Assembly: GCA_937926205.1 (NCBI GenBank)
Contig: CALEYL010000072.1
Span: 62,001-126,000, forward strand
Direction of reading: 5' to 3'
Length of the DNA stretch: 64,000 nucleotides
From: an uncultured Saprospiraceae bacterium
GTDB taxonomy: Bacteria > Bacteroidota > Bacteroidia > Chitinophagales > Saprospiraceae
Part shown: in pieces, positions 51,916-61,891 of the stretch
How positions within the stretch are numbered: position 1 is the first letter of the stretch
Layout: the number at the start of each line of letters is the position of its first letter
Position numbers and translations under genes: made by a program
The notes under the pieces: model-generated
Told to the model about the DNA's origin: nothing
The model's database searches: none
What the model saw: the letters and a program-made list of their open reading frames with translations, nothing else

Positions 51916-53646
51916 ATGAGAACTACTGCCAAGCAACAACCTGCAAAACGAGCGTATCTGCCTGAAAAATTGAAGGTTACGACATGGTCGCAACTGGAAT
52001 ACTATTTTCTTGAACTGCTGAATCGCCCGATCTGTTCACTAGACGAGCTGAAGTTGTGGATACTGAACAAAAGTGAACTTGATGCACTGGTTAATGAAGA
52101 GCTTTCCTGGAGGATCATTCATCACACGGTCAATATAGAAGATAAAGAATCGGAAAAGGCTTTTCAATATGCGGTTCAGGAATTGTCCCCACGAATTACA
52201 TCCTACGAAAATCTTCTCAACCAGAAATTGATTGCCAGCGAATTTACATCCGAACTGGATTCCGGAGAATATCACATTTACCTGCGCAGTGTAAAAAATG
52301 CCCTTTCTCTGTTTTGTGAAGAAAATGTCCCCCTAACAACGGAGGTACACCTAAGACTGAAAGAATACAGTAAAGTTTTTTCCGTCATGACCGTTGGGGT
52401 AAATGGCGTTCAGATGACCCTGCAAAAAGCAGGCGCTTTACTGGAAGAACCCAATCGCGTTTACCGGGAAACAGTTTACCACAAAATTTACCAACGCATT
52501 CTTCAGGATACAGATTTTTTTGAAAACCTTTTTGAAGACCTGCTGCAAAAACGCCACCTGATTGCCCAGAATGCAGGTTTTGAAAATTACAGGGACTATA
52601 AATTCTGCGAACTGGGCCGGTTTGATTATACCGCAGAAGACTGCCTCGCTTTCCACGATTCCATTGCTTCTGAAATTCTGCCTTTGGTGGAAAATATGAG
52701 CGAATATCGTCGCGATACGCTCGAACTGGATGCCTTGCGTCCCTGGGATCTTAATGTGGATACCTGTGGTAATGTACCGCTCCGGCCATTTGAAAATGTG
52801 GATGAGTTGGTTGAAAAATCGATTCTTTGCCTGTCTAAAATCCATCCGTTTTTTGGAGAAGTTATCGCCACAATGCGCAAGATGGGACGCCTGGATTTGG
52901 AGTCAAGACGAGGCAAACGCCCTGGAGGATACAACATGCCTCTGCACAGAAGCGGCGTTCCTTTTGTGTTTATGAATGCGACCAATACACTCAACGACAT
53001 GCGCATGCTGATGCACGAAAGCGGTCATGCTGTGCATTCTTTCCTTTCGCACCCACATCCGCTCAGTATTGCCAAACGAATACCCATGGAAGTCGCCGAG
53101 TTGGCGTCAATGACGATGGAACTGTTGAGTATGGATCACTGGGATGTCTTTTTTAAAAAACCGGAGGATCTGAAACGCGCTAAGGTAGCTCAGTTGGAAT
53201 ACGTCCTGAAAGCGCTTCCCTGGATTGCTGCGATTGACAAATTCCAGCATTGGCTTTATACCAATCCGAAACATACGCGACAGGACCGCAAAGAAACCTG
53301 GATGCAGATCCTCGATGATTTTTCTCCTGCTGTTGTTGATCGCAGCGGATTGGAGCATTATCAGGAATACCTGTGGCACCGCCAATTGCATGTTTTCGAA
53401 GTACCTTTTTATTATATTGAATATGGTATGGCCCAACTTGGCGCCATTGCAATTTGGAAACAGTATCGCGAAAATCCGGAACAAACGATCCAGAATTACC
53501 GCCGGGCATTAGAGCTTGGCTACACACAACCCATCCGGGAAATTTATCAGACTGCCGGCATTTCCTTTGATTTTTCAAGGGATTATGTACGGGAACTTGG
53601 GGGATTCGTCAAAGAAGAATTGAATCGGCTATTGGGCCAAAACTAA
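51916..53646 (+). CDS. M3-family oligoendopeptidase (PepF type)
   Basis: This 576-residue cytoplasmic zinc peptidase cuts oligopeptides. The active site MLMHESGHAVHSF (HExxH near residue 364) is followed by the third ligand in MEVAELASMTMELLS. SRRGKRPGGYNMPLHRSGVPFVFMN upstream and FYYIEYGMAQLGAIAIW near residue 500 are M3 family motifs. No signal peptide is present. It ends 96 bp from a convergent gene, with a strong hairpin between. Confidence 0.93.
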   Translation: MRTTAKQQPAKRAYLPEKLKVTTWSQLEYYFLELLNRPICSLDELKLWILNKSELDALVNEELSWRIIHHTVNIEDKESEKAFQYAVQELSPRITSYENLLNQKLIASEFTSELDSGEYHIYLRSVKNALSLFCEENVPLTTEVHLRLKEYSKVFSVMTVGVNGVQMTLQKAGALLEEPNRVYRETVYHKIYQRILQDTDFFENLFEDLLQKRHLIAQNAGFENYRDYKFCELGRFDYTAEDCLAFHDSIASEILPLVENMSEYRRDTLELDALRPWDLNVDTCGNVPLRPFENVDELVEKSILCLSKIHPFFGEVIATMRKMGRLDLESRRGKRPGGYNMPLHRSGVPFVFMNATNTLNDMRMLMHESGHAVHSFLSHPHPLSIAKRIPMEVAELASMTMELLSMDHWDVFFKKPEDLKRAKVAQLEYVLKALPWIAAIDKFQHWLYTNPKHTRQDRKETWMQILDDFSPAVVDRSGLEHYQEYLWHRQLHVFEVPFYYIEYGMAQLGAIAIWKQYRENPEQTIQNYRRALELGYTQPIREIYQTAGISFDFSRDYVRELGGFVKEELNRLLGQN

Positions 53647-53695
53647 AACCTGGACAAGGGGCCAAGCCTCACGCTATAAACACTATTTAAAATCG

Positions 53696-53731
53696 GAAGC
53701 CCTTTCTTCTGGAACCAGAGGAAAGGGCTTC
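53696..53731. terminator. Bidirectional intrinsic terminator
   Basis: GAAGCCCTTTC at 53696-53706 pairs with GAAAGGGCTTC at 53721-53731, and inner TCTGG pairs with CCAGA, giving one long stem with a tiny loop. T-rich stretches flank both sides. It lies between the convergent M3 peptidase and DUF5916 genes and probably stops both. Confidence 0.85.
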
Positions 53732-53742
53732 GCTTTTATAGG

Positions 53743-56235
53743 TTAATGATGTACCAGCCCGGCATAATCTAAAAAGTAAATTACTTTCAGCGACAGACTG
53801 TTGAGCTGAGGGGCGCCCAGCAGGCCATCCAGGTCGTTGAAATAATTCAGATCTGCAAAAGGATCGTAGCTGGATATGGCATTTTTCCAGATCAGGAAGA
53901 TATCGCTCCCGGCGGCAAAACGCCAACGGTAAACAACATCGATGTTGAACGCATCAAAATTAGCGTTATGCTCGCCGGCGTAGTCCGTTGGGGCCAGTCC
54001 ACCATCCTCATCCAACTCATAGAACCGATTGTAATCCACCTTGGTCCAGTAATGGCGTAAGCGGAAAGACAGGGTCATTTTGTTGTTGAAGGTATAATTG
54101 GTGTTGAAAACATTTTCCACCGTAATCTGATCGCGGCGGCCAAAAATGATGGCCGGTCGGGTTGTTGGCTCGCCCGTTACAGGGTCAATGACATTGAACG
54201 TTGTATTGGTCGCAAAACCCGCATCGTTAATGAAATTTTGGTTGGAAACCTGAATGGTAAAATTCAGTTTGTCGTTCACCCGGTACCTGGGAGCAAAAGA
54301 CCAGTTCCAGCGATACCGGCCGCTTGCACCGTATTTTCTGAAATTGGTATCAAAAGAAATACGCAGTTGCTTGCGCGTATCCGAACCTACCCAAAAACCG
54401 ATGTTATTGTTAGTAGGCTCTCGAAAATACCGACCCGGAGTACGGGGCTCGAAGTAATCAAAACCCACAAACGGTTCGTAATAAGTCCAGATATTCCAGT
54501 TCCAGAAGTTTTTGGTCTGGGCATATGCCCAAAAATTAATCCCGGTATTCGTGTAAACATTCGGAGCGTAAAGCCGTGAATAATTGATATAAAGCCCACC
54601 GCCTGCATTGTTGAAAATAGAAAATGGCTCGTATTTGTTGTAATTTATGGATCCTTCTATTGAGCGCTCGTTGTTGCTGAACAAAAAGCCGAGGTCATTG
54701 GGATCGTAAGTGTCGCTTTCTTCGTAGTAGCCGGCACTCCATTGGAAATTACCGCTGATTTTGCTGGCTGTAACGCCGTATGAATGGCCCAGCGTCGTTT
54801 CGTCGGGCGCATACAATTGTGATACAGATGCTTTGCCGCTGAGCTGGTATTTACTGGATTTGTTGCGCAAACTGAATACGGTACCCGTCAGGTTTGCGTC
54901 GTAATCGCTGCCGTCCCTCAATACTGTCGTATTTACCAGCGTTACAAAGGAATTGTTTTTTAAGTTTTGGTCGAGTACCAACACATTGTAGTTCGTCAGC
55001 GGATTGGTCATGACCTCCCGTTCAATGCCTTCTGAATCGCGTACCCGGGCATTGGTTTGCCCGGAAGTGGCGTTGAAAAAACCAACCCCCAGGCCTTTAC
55101 TGGTTCTGCCTGATATTTTTGTAGCATTGTATAACTGAGCTTGTTGAGGATTCTCGACGATGTATTCTCCCTCCCGAACCTGACTTTCTAAGTCCCGGTA
55201 GTGCAGGGGTTGCCCCCCGATCCGCCGCGAATAAAACCAGCCGCCTTTGTTGAATAATTCGGTGCCTTCCATGAAGAACTGCCGGTTTTCGTTAAACTGA
55301 ACTTCAAAAGGAGAGAGATTCAGGACCTGATTGTCTGATTGGGTCTCCCCAAAGTCTGGAATCAGGGTCATGTCTAAGGTAAAAGCATCGTTGATGCCGT
55401 ATTTAATGTCCATGCCTCCATTAACAGAGCGGCCATAACTATTTTGGGGTGTTCCATTTTTATCATGGTACCATTCGCCATAGCCTGCAACATAAGGGTT
55501 GGCCTGAAGCCGCACCGGAGAACGGACATCCCGGATGTTTTTTAAATGACCACCCTGATTCAGAAAGCCACGTACAAGCGGGTCTACCGGACTCCAGTAA
55601 CTGCGTTGCTGCTGGCGTTTGAAGCCGCGGGCAAAGTTTACCTGCCAGAGTTGTTCAGAGGCTTTTGGAAAACGGAGGGCAGAATACGGAATGCGCATTT
55701 CTGCAACCCAGCCTTTATCAGTCATTCGTGCTTCGGCATCCCAAACGGCATCCCAGTTGACGTCTTCCCCCTCCACGACATTCCAGTTGTCGCTGTTGTT
55801 AGGCGTTATTTTGGCGTCAAACTGGATTCCGGAGGCCGTTAAAACGAACATAAGGCCGTTATTCCCATCGCGATAAGTGTCAATAAAAACCCCAAACCAG
55901 TCGGTATTCCCTATTTGGTCGCGCTGCGTCAATTCGCGTAAAATGCTGTCGGGATGCGCATCGTACATCGTGGCGCCAATATAGACTGCATTGTTGTCGT
56001 AAAGTATTTTTACTTCGGTTTCATAACTTGGAGGGGCGCCGGGGACAGGGAAGGCCTGAATAAAACCACTTGCCACAGTTGCGGATTGCCAGATTTCTTC
56101 ATCTAACTCACCGTTCACGGCAATATGCTCCTGAATGCGGAGCGCGTCAAAAGATTTTTTTTCCGCGCCGGCGTATTGAGCATTCAAAACGAAAGCAAAA
56201 CTGCTCCATAAAAGCATTAAAGAGATTTTTTTCAT
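53743..56235 (-). CDS. DUF5916 outer-membrane protein with CBM9-like N-terminal domain
   Basis: This 830-residue protein (ATG 56235) has a signal peptide (MKKISLMLLWSSFAFVLNAQ). A carbohydrate-binding family 9-like domain covers about residues 35-220, with NGELDEEIWQSA, DNNAVYIGATMYD, WFGVFIDTYRDG and EMRIPYSALRF. The rest is DUF5916, a predicted outer-membrane beta-barrel with many aromatic strands and FDINVVYRW-type ends. The family is common in Bacteroidota and without proven function. A longer upstream frame would lack a signal peptide and is rejected. Confidence 0.88.
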   Translation of the reverse strand: MKKISLMLLWSSFAFVLNAQYAGAEKKSFDALRIQEHIAVNGELDEEIWQSATVASGFIQAFPVPGAPPSYETEVKILYDNNAVYIGATMYDAHPDSILRELTQRDQIGNTDWFGVFIDTYRDGNNGLMFVLTASGIQFDAKITPNNSDNWNVVEGEDVNWDAVWDAEARMTDKGWVAEMRIPYSALRFPKASEQLWQVNFARGFKRQQQRSYWSPVDPLVRGFLNQGGHLKNIRDVRSPVRLQANPYVAGYGEWYHDKNGTPQNSYGRSVNGGMDIKYGINDAFTLDMTLIPDFGETQSDNQVLNLSPFEVQFNENRQFFMEGTELFNKGGWFYSRRIGGQPLHYRDLESQVREGEYIVENPQQAQLYNATKISGRTSKGLGVGFFNATSGQTNARVRDSEGIEREVMTNPLTNYNVLVLDQNLKNNSFVTLVNTTVLRDGSDYDANLTGTVFSLRNKSSKYQLSGKASVSQLYAPDETTLGHSYGVTASKISGNFQWSAGYYEESDTYDPNDLGFLFSNNERSIEGSINYNKYEPFSIFNNAGGGLYINYSRLYAPNVYTNTGINFWAYAQTKNFWNWNIWTYYEPFVGFDYFEPRTPGRYFREPTNNNIGFWVGSDTRKQLRISFDTNFRKYGASGRYRWNWSFAPRYRVNDKLNFTIQVSNQNFINDAGFATNTTFNVIDPVTGEPTTRPAIIFGRRDQITVENVFNTNYTFNNKMTLSFRLRHYWTKVDYNRFYELDEDGGLAPTDYAGEHNANFDAFNIDVVYRWRFAAGSDIFLIWKNAISSYDPFADLNYFNDLDGLLGAPQLNSLSLKVIYFLDYAGLVHH

Positions 56236-56587
56236 ATCGGGTGATCTTTGTTGATTGATTTTGCTATAAAACTCAGGATACAGTTCGCTTCCTGAACAAA
56301 ACCGGGTGTAAAGTTCTGATAAATTTACCCATGTCACCATACCCCCTGAAGGGTGGTTTTGGCATATCTTTTAGTGGAGTAGCGCGGTTTTTGCTAAAAA
56401 AACTCAAATAAGACAGAAGATCATCTGAAGGGACTATCCGAAAGACGTTAAGTTGCGTACGTCTGTCCAAATTTTTAAGGATTTTCGGGCAGCTTTGTAC
56501 ATTTTTGTGCGTTCCTAAAATCCGTTCCCTGACAATTTCACAGAACGTATAAAAATCGCCAACTTGGCGCTATAATTCAAACTCGTC
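56236..56587. promoter_or_regulatory. Divergent spacer between the DUF5916 gene and clpB, with a dyad
   Basis: This 352-bp region holds no supported gene. A dyad AGACGT-N10-ACGTCT lies at 56443-56464, about 124 bp before clpB. Close to clpB, TATAAT at about 56570 resembles a -10 box. The HrcA/CIRCE sequence is not seen. The dyad might serve a regulator of clpB or of the DUF5916 gene; no regulator is known. Confidence 0.35.
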
Positions 56588-59392
56588 ATGACCTACGATA
56601 ATTTTACCATCAAAGCCCAGGAATCCATTCTCAAAGCCCAGCAAATTGCCGCTGAACTGAACCAGCAGCAAGTGGACACAACCCACCTGCTAAAGGGCGT
56701 TCTGGCAACTGACGAACATGTGGCCACTTTTTTGTTGCAAAAAATGGATGTCAACATCGAAACCCTGCAGCATAAGCTGGATGAAGCCATCCGCGCTTAT
56801 CCACGTGTTTCGGGTGCGGAAAAGCAGTTTCTGACCAATGAAGCCAACCGGGCGCTCAGCACGGCCAAACGCCTTTTGCCCGCTTTTGGAGATGAGTATA
56901 TTTCTGTAGAAATGATCCTCTTGGGCGTTTTGCTGGGCAACGACAAAGGCGCGCGCATCCTGAAGGATTCCGGTGCGACAGAAGAAGGACTTCGCTCGGC
57001 AGTGGATGAATTGCGCAAAGGCAAAAAGGTGACGGACCAAAGTACCGACAACACGTACAATGCACTCAATAAATTTGCAGTTAACCTGAATGAGCGCGCT
57101 GAGAGCGGTAAACTCGATCCGATCGTTGGCCGGGATGAAGAAATTCGCCGGGTTTTGCACATTCTTTCCCGACGGAAAAAGAACAACCCCCTGTTGATAG
57201 GAGAAGCCGGTGTTGGAAAAACGGCCATTGTTGAAGGCATTGCCTGGCGCATCATCAAAGGAGACGTACCGGAAAACCTGAAACACAAAAAGATTTATAC
57301 GCTTGACCTTGCCGGACTGGTTGCCGGCGCCAAGTTTAAAGGGGAATTTGAAGAACGCCTCAAAGGGGTCATTAATGAGGTTTCCGGCTCAGATGATGTC
57401 ATCCTTTTTATTGATGAAATCCACACCCTTATTGGTGCAGGAGGTGGTTCGGGAGCTATGGACGCCGCCAATATCCTCAAACCGGCGCTGGCCCGCGGCG
57501 AATTGCGTACCATCGGCGCCACTACCCTTGATGAGTACCAGAAATACTTTGAGCAGGATGCTGCATTGGTACGTCGTTTTCAGACTGTTCTCATTGATGA
57601 ACCGAGTATCGAAGATACCATTTCTATCCTGCGCGGGATTCAGGAGAAATACGAAGTTTACCACAAAATAGGCATACTTGATGAGGCTCTCATCGCTGCT
57701 GCTGAATTGTCTGATCGCTATATCAGCGACCGGTTTTTACCGGATAAGGCCATTGACCTGATAGACGAAGCGGCAGCCAAGCTGCGATTGGAACTGGATT
57801 CCGTCCCCGAGCAAGTGGACGAATGGGAGCGCAAAGTGCGCCAGTTGGAAATCGAGCGCGAAGCCATCAAACGCGAAAAAGACGAAAAAAAGCTTGCCGT
57901 CATTACAGAGCAATTGGCCAATGCCCGGGAAAAACGCGATTCCATGCGCGCAGCCTGGAGCAACCAGAAAGAGATTGTCGATACGATTCAGGACATCAAA
58001 AAGCGTACGGAAGAACTGGAGATGGAGGCGGAAAAAGCAGAGCGTAACAGCGATTTTGAAGCCGTTGCCAAAATCCGCTATGGCGAATTGCAACAACTCC
58101 CGCTCATGTTGAAAGTGGCAGAAGATAAATTGGCTGCGTTGCCCGAAGAAAGCCGCTTTACCAATGAGCAGGTTACGGCCAATGACATTGCTGGTGTGGT
58201 TGCCCGCTGGACCGGCATTCCGGTGGCGCGCATGATGCAAAGTGAAAAAGAAAAACTCCTGCATCTGGAAGCTGAAATCGGCAAACGCCTGATCGGCCAG
58301 GAAGTTGCGGTTCAGGCAGTGGCCAATGCCGTACGACGGAGCCGTTCCGGTCTGCAGGACGGCGATCGCCCGATCGGCTCTTTTATTTTCCTCGGCCCCA
58401 CTGGTGTAGGAAAAACAGAATTGGCCAAAGCCCTGGCAGAAGTTTTGTTCAACGACGAACACGCGATCATTCGCATTGACATGAGTGAATTCCAGGAGCG
58501 GCATTCGGCTTCGCGGCTGGTTGGAGCGCCTCCGGGATATGTTGGCTATGAAGAAGGCGGGGAACTCACCGAATCGGTGCGGAGAAAACCTTATTCCATC
58601 GTCTTGCTGGATGAGATTGAAAAAGCACACCCCGATACTTTTAACATTTTGCTCCAGGTGCTGGACGACGGACGCCTTAGCGACAACAAAGGGCGGGTGG
58701 TCAATTTCAAAAATACCATCATCATCATGACCTCCAACATGGGGGCTGAAACTATTTTGGAAAACTTTGAAGACCTGGACGCGCTGGGTGAAAAGCACCG
58801 CGCCGACATCGTCGAAACGACAAAAAAAGAAGTATTCGACCTTTTGAAAGAAACGCTTCGTCCGGAATTTCTCAACCGCATAGACGAGCAAGTCATGTTC
58901 CTGCCCCTGTCTAAGGCCGACATCCGGAAAATCCTTCAGTTGCTGCTCAAAAAAGTGGAGAAACTGCTGGCACGCCAGGGTATGGTGTTGCGCTGCAGCG
59001 ATGCCGCTTTGGACTGGCTATGCGAAATGGGTTACGATCCGCAGTTTGGCGCCCGCCCAATGAAACGCACCCTGCAAAAGGAAGTGATTGACGAACTTTC
59101 GAAACACGTCATCGGCGGTACCTTCAGCGCTGGCGATACCATTTACATTCATACCAATAAACAAGGACTGACCTTCAGCAAAGAGCCTTTTGAAGGGGTG
59201 GTTCACATTCCTGAAGTGACTGCTGCCGATAAAAAAGAACAAGCCGCTGCCGCCAGTGCCCAGAAAAAATCAGCAGAAGCGGACAAACAGGAGAAAGCGG
59301 CACTGGAGCGCAAAAAGCAATTGGAGGAATTGGAAAAAGCGACGCAGGATCTGAAGGATGTGATTAAAGATGTAAAGCCGGAGGGGGAATAA
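56588..59392 (+). CDS. clpB: ATP-dependent chaperone ClpB with extended C-terminal tail
   Basis: This 934-residue disaggregase works with DnaK to rescue aggregated proteins. It has the Clp N-domain (1-150), the first AAA domain with GEAGVGKTA near residue 205 and the KFKGEFEERLK loop, the coiled-coil M domain (about 410-520), and the second AAA domain with GPTGVGKTE near 605 and RLVGAPPGYVGYEEGG. RPEFLNRIDE and DPQFGARPMKRTL mark the C-terminus. A charged, Ala/Lys/Glu-rich tail of about 60 residues extends beyond the usual end. It is transcribed alone. Confidence 0.96.
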   Translation: MTYDNFTIKAQESILKAQQIAAELNQQQVDTTHLLKGVLATDEHVATFLLQKMDVNIETLQHKLDEAIRAYPRVSGAEKQFLTNEANRALSTAKRLLPAFGDEYISVEMILLGVLLGNDKGARILKDSGATEEGLRSAVDELRKGKKVTDQSTDNTYNALNKFAVNLNERAESGKLDPIVGRDEEIRRVLHILSRRKKNNPLLIGEAGVGKTAIVEGIAWRIIKGDVPENLKHKKIYTLDLAGLVAGAKFKGEFEERLKGVINEVSGSDDVILFIDEIHTLIGAGGGSGAMDAANILKPALARGELRTIGATTLDEYQKYFEQDAALVRRFQTVLIDEPSIEDTISILRGIQEKYEVYHKIGILDEALIAAAELSDRYISDRFLPDKAIDLIDEAAAKLRLELDSVPEQVDEWERKVRQLEIEREAIKREKDEKKLAVITEQLANAREKRDSMRAAWSNQKEIVDTIQDIKKRTEELEMEAEKAERNSDFEAVAKIRYGELQQLPLMLKVAEDKLAALPEESRFTNEQVTANDIAGVVARWTGIPVARMMQSEKEKLLHLEAEIGKRLIGQEVAVQAVANAVRRSRSGLQDGDRPIGSFIFLGPTGVGKTELAKALAEVLFNDEHAIIRIDMSEFQERHSASRLVGAPPGYVGYEEGGELTESVRRKPYSIVLLDEIEKAHPDTFNILLQVLDDGRLSDNKGRVVNFKNTIIIMTSNMGAETILENFEDLDALGEKHRADIVETTKKEVFDLLKETLRPEFLNRIDEQVMFLPLSKADIRKILQLLLKKVEKLLARQGMVLRCSDAALDWLCEMGYDPQFGARPMKRTLQKEVIDELSKHVIGGTFSAGDTIYIHTNKQGLTFSKEPFEGVVHIPEVTAADKKEQAAAASAQKKSAEADKQEKAALERKKQLEELEKATQDLKDVIKDVKPEGE

Positions 59393-59394
59393 TA

Positions 59395-60669
59395 TCACCC
59401 TCCCACAGCAACCTCACACATATCTGCGGGATCCAGGTATTTCTGTGCCAGTGCCTGCAATTCATCGGGCGTCACATTGGCCACAGCGCTTACCCAATGC
59501 TCGAAGAAGTCCAGCGGCAGCGACTCCGTGATCAGGGTGCGCACCACTTCTGACACGTTGAATGGGCCGTCAATCATGGTGAGAAATCCTCCCATCAGAT
59601 AGTTGCGCACCATGTCCAACTCTTCGGCTTCCACGGGTTCTTTTTGGAGCAAGGTCATTTCCTTGTAAATCTCCTCAATGGTTCGTTGGGTGAATTCATT
59701 GCCCACCTCCGTTCCGACGTAGAAAATTCCATCCGATTGCATGTTGTCCAGCATGGACATGATGTTGTAGGTGTAACCTTTTTCCTCGCGGATATTTGCC
59801 ATGAGGCGCGACCCGAAATAGCCGCCGAGTATGGTATTGAGCACATACATTCCACTGAAATCGGGATGGTTGCGCGAAAACATGCGCCTGCCGATATAAA
59901 CTGCGGTTTGAATGGCATCCTGATGGGGGAGATGCAATTTTACTTGTTTGGCCTCCGGAACAGCGGAAATAAATGGAGGGGCCGGAGCAGCCGTCACGGG
60001 CATATTGCCGAAGTATTTATTCAGCAATTCAAGGGTATTGGCGTCGGTTTTGCCGCAGATAAACATCTTGCAGTTGCCGGCATGGTACCATTTCTGATGG
60101 TGCTCAAGCAAGTCTTCGCGTTTTAAAGCGGCGTAGTGCTCCGGAAAACTATTGTATCCATAAGGATGGCTTTCGCCAAAAATGATCTCCGTGATGTTGC
60201 GGTAAGCAAGGACATCCGGTTTGCTGAGGTCTATTTTTAGATTTTGCTGATTGCGGAGGATATAAGTATCCAGTTCGTGCTGTGGAAACGTCGGCGACAA
60301 AATAATTTCTGCCAGTACGGGCAAAACAGCCGGCAGGTGTTTGGTCAGGCAGTAAAAGAGAATATTGACCGAATCCATATTGGAAGGGATATTCAGGGTA
60401 CTGCCATAAAAGTCGAGCGCCTCTGCAATGGCGGCGCCGTCGAGTGCTCCAGCCCCGTCTTTCAGCAAACCGGCGGTTGCGCGGGCTACTAATTTTTTGG
60501 TCTCCTGGGGTCGTCCGGCCTGAAATACAAATTCAATTTTCAACACATCCTGCGTGTTGATCCGGGTATCATAAACTGGAATGCCATTGTCCAAATGGTG
60601 CAGCAAAGGCTGTGGCAGGCGCAGGCGGTCTATTTGATATATGGGAGGTGCTTGGGTTCTGTCGAGCAT
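59395..60669 (-). CDS. M16-family peptidase homologue without zinc-binding motif
   Basis: This 424-residue protein has the two-domain M16B fold, with GSRLMANIREEKGYTYNI near residue 285 as the R/Y pair. The place of the HxxEH zinc motif (residues 63-67) reads R-A-T-A-G, so metal cannot bind. It resembles the non-catalytic partner of two-subunit M16B enzymes, but no active M16 gene is next to it. There is no signal peptide, so it may be cytoplasmic. It ends 2 bp from clpB and starts 18 bp after prs. Confidence 0.85.
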   Translation of the reverse strand: MLDRTQAPPIYQIDRLRLPQPLLHHLDNGIPVYDTRINTQDVLKIEFVFQAGRPQETKKLVARATAGLLKDGAGALDGAAIAEALDFYGSTLNIPSNMDSVNILFYCLTKHLPAVLPVLAEIILSPTFPQHELDTYILRNQQNLKIDLSKPDVLAYRNITEIIFGESHPYGYNSFPEHYAALKREDLLEHHQKWYHAGNCKMFICGKTDANTLELLNKYFGNMPVTAAPAPPFISAVPEAKQVKLHLPHQDAIQTAVYIGRRMFSRNHPDFSGMYVLNTILGGYFGSRLMANIREEKGYTYNIMSMLDNMQSDGIFYVGTEVGNEFTQRTIEEIYKEMTLLQKEPVEAEELDMVRNYLMGGFLTMIDGPFNVSEVVRTLITESLPLDFFEHWVSAVANVTPDELQALAQKYLDPADMCEVAVGG

Positions 60670-60687
60670 AAGATAAAGAGCTGAAAT

Positions 60688-61632
60688 TTATCCGCCCACA
60701 AACAAGGCCGAAATAGAGCGGTGTTCGTGGGTATTCCGAATGGCGCGCGCAAACAATTTTGCGGTAGAAAGCACCTTTATTTTTGGGGAAGTCTGACGCA
60801 ATGGAATGGTATCGCAAACGATGAGTTCCGTCAGTTTTGAATTTTCAATGTTTTCGTACGCTTTTCCCGACAAAACCGGGTGGGTACACATTGCCCGAAC
60901 ACTGTTGGCGCCTTTTTCCAAAATGGCCTCAGCTGCTTTGCAAAGCGTTCCCGCGGTATCCACCAGGTCGTCCACCAAAATGACATCTGCGCCGCTGACC
61001 TCTCCGATGACCGTCATTCCGGCAACTTCATTGGCGCGTTTGCGTTGCTTGTCGCAAATAACCAATTCTCTGCCAAAGTGTTGCGCATACATCCGGGCCC
61101 GCTTAACGCCACCGACATCCGGGGATGCAAAGATGACATTTTTAAGATCCTGCTCCTGAAGGTAGGGAACGTAAATTGCTTCGCTTTTCAGGTGATCCAC
61201 CGGAATGTTGAAAAAGCCCTGTATCTGATCGGCGTGCAGATCCATCGTCATGATGCGGTCTACCCCGGCGGCTTCCATCAAAGAAGCGATGAGTTTCGCT
61301 GAAATGGGCACCCGGGGTTTGTCTTTCCGGTCTTGCCGGGCATACCCGAAATAGGGGATCACCGCAGTGATGTAACCCGCAGAAGCGCGTTTGGCGGCAT
61401 CAATCATCAGCAGCAATTCCATCAGGTTTTCGGATGGAGAGAAGGTAGACTGGATGAAAAAAGTGTAACTGCCCCGAACGGACTCGTTGATGACCGGCTG
61501 CATTTCACCGTCACTAAAGCGATTGACCTGCACGTCGCCTAATTTTTCGCCGTAATAATCGGCTATTTTTTCAGCTAAGTATTGGGATTGCGTTCCGGCA
61601 AAAAGTTTGACTTCGATCATAGGGTATGCCAT
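60688..61632 (-). CDS. prs: Ribose-phosphate pyrophosphokinase
   Basis: This 314-residue enzyme makes PRPP from ribose 5-phosphate and ATP for purine, pyrimidine, histidine and NAD synthesis. Visible motifs are VNRFSDGEMQPVINESVRG near residue 36, YFGYARQDRKDKPRVPISAKLIA near 94, TMDLHADQIQGFF near 125 and the PRPP loop VILVDDLVDTAGTL near 215. Translation may begin at the ATG at 61632 or four codons later at 61620. It is followed by the M16 gene after 18 bp. Confidence 0.95.
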   Translation of the reverse strand: MAYPMIEVKLFAGTQSQYLAEKIADYYGEKLGDVQVNRFSDGEMQPVINESVRGSYTFFIQSTFSPSENLMELLLMIDAAKRASAGYITAVIPYFGYARQDRKDKPRVPISAKLIASLMEAAGVDRIMTMDLHADQIQGFFNIPVDHLKSEAIYVPYLQEQDLKNVIFASPDVGGVKRARMYAQHFGRELVICDKQRKRANEVAGMTVIGEVSGADVILVDDLVDTAGTLCKAAEAILEKGANSVRAMCTHPVLSGKAYENIENSKLTELIVCDTIPLRQTSPKIKVLSTAKLFARAIRNTHEHRSISALFVGG

Positions 61633-61891
61633 AATTTCTGAGCTAAAGTCGCGAAGAATGAGCGCCTCAAAGAGCGCATGATGGTTGACCCTACAAAAGT
61701 AAGTAGTCGCAGGTGATTTCTACTTTTCCGGACGAGGGTTTATGGATTTTTTTTTAAAAGCAGGGCCATTTGCTCTGAAATGGACAAAAACAAAGCCCGA
61801 TTCGCTTCTATTGCCAGTAAACGAGGGAACCCGACAAGATAAAACAGACTAAGGAGAACCCACGCGGGAGCGACCGAAGGCCTAAACCATT

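Noticed and set aside
57737..58891. 384-codon open frame on the minus strand
   Set aside because: It is antisense to clpB; its Phe- and His-rich composition is the usual mirror of a conserved coding strand.
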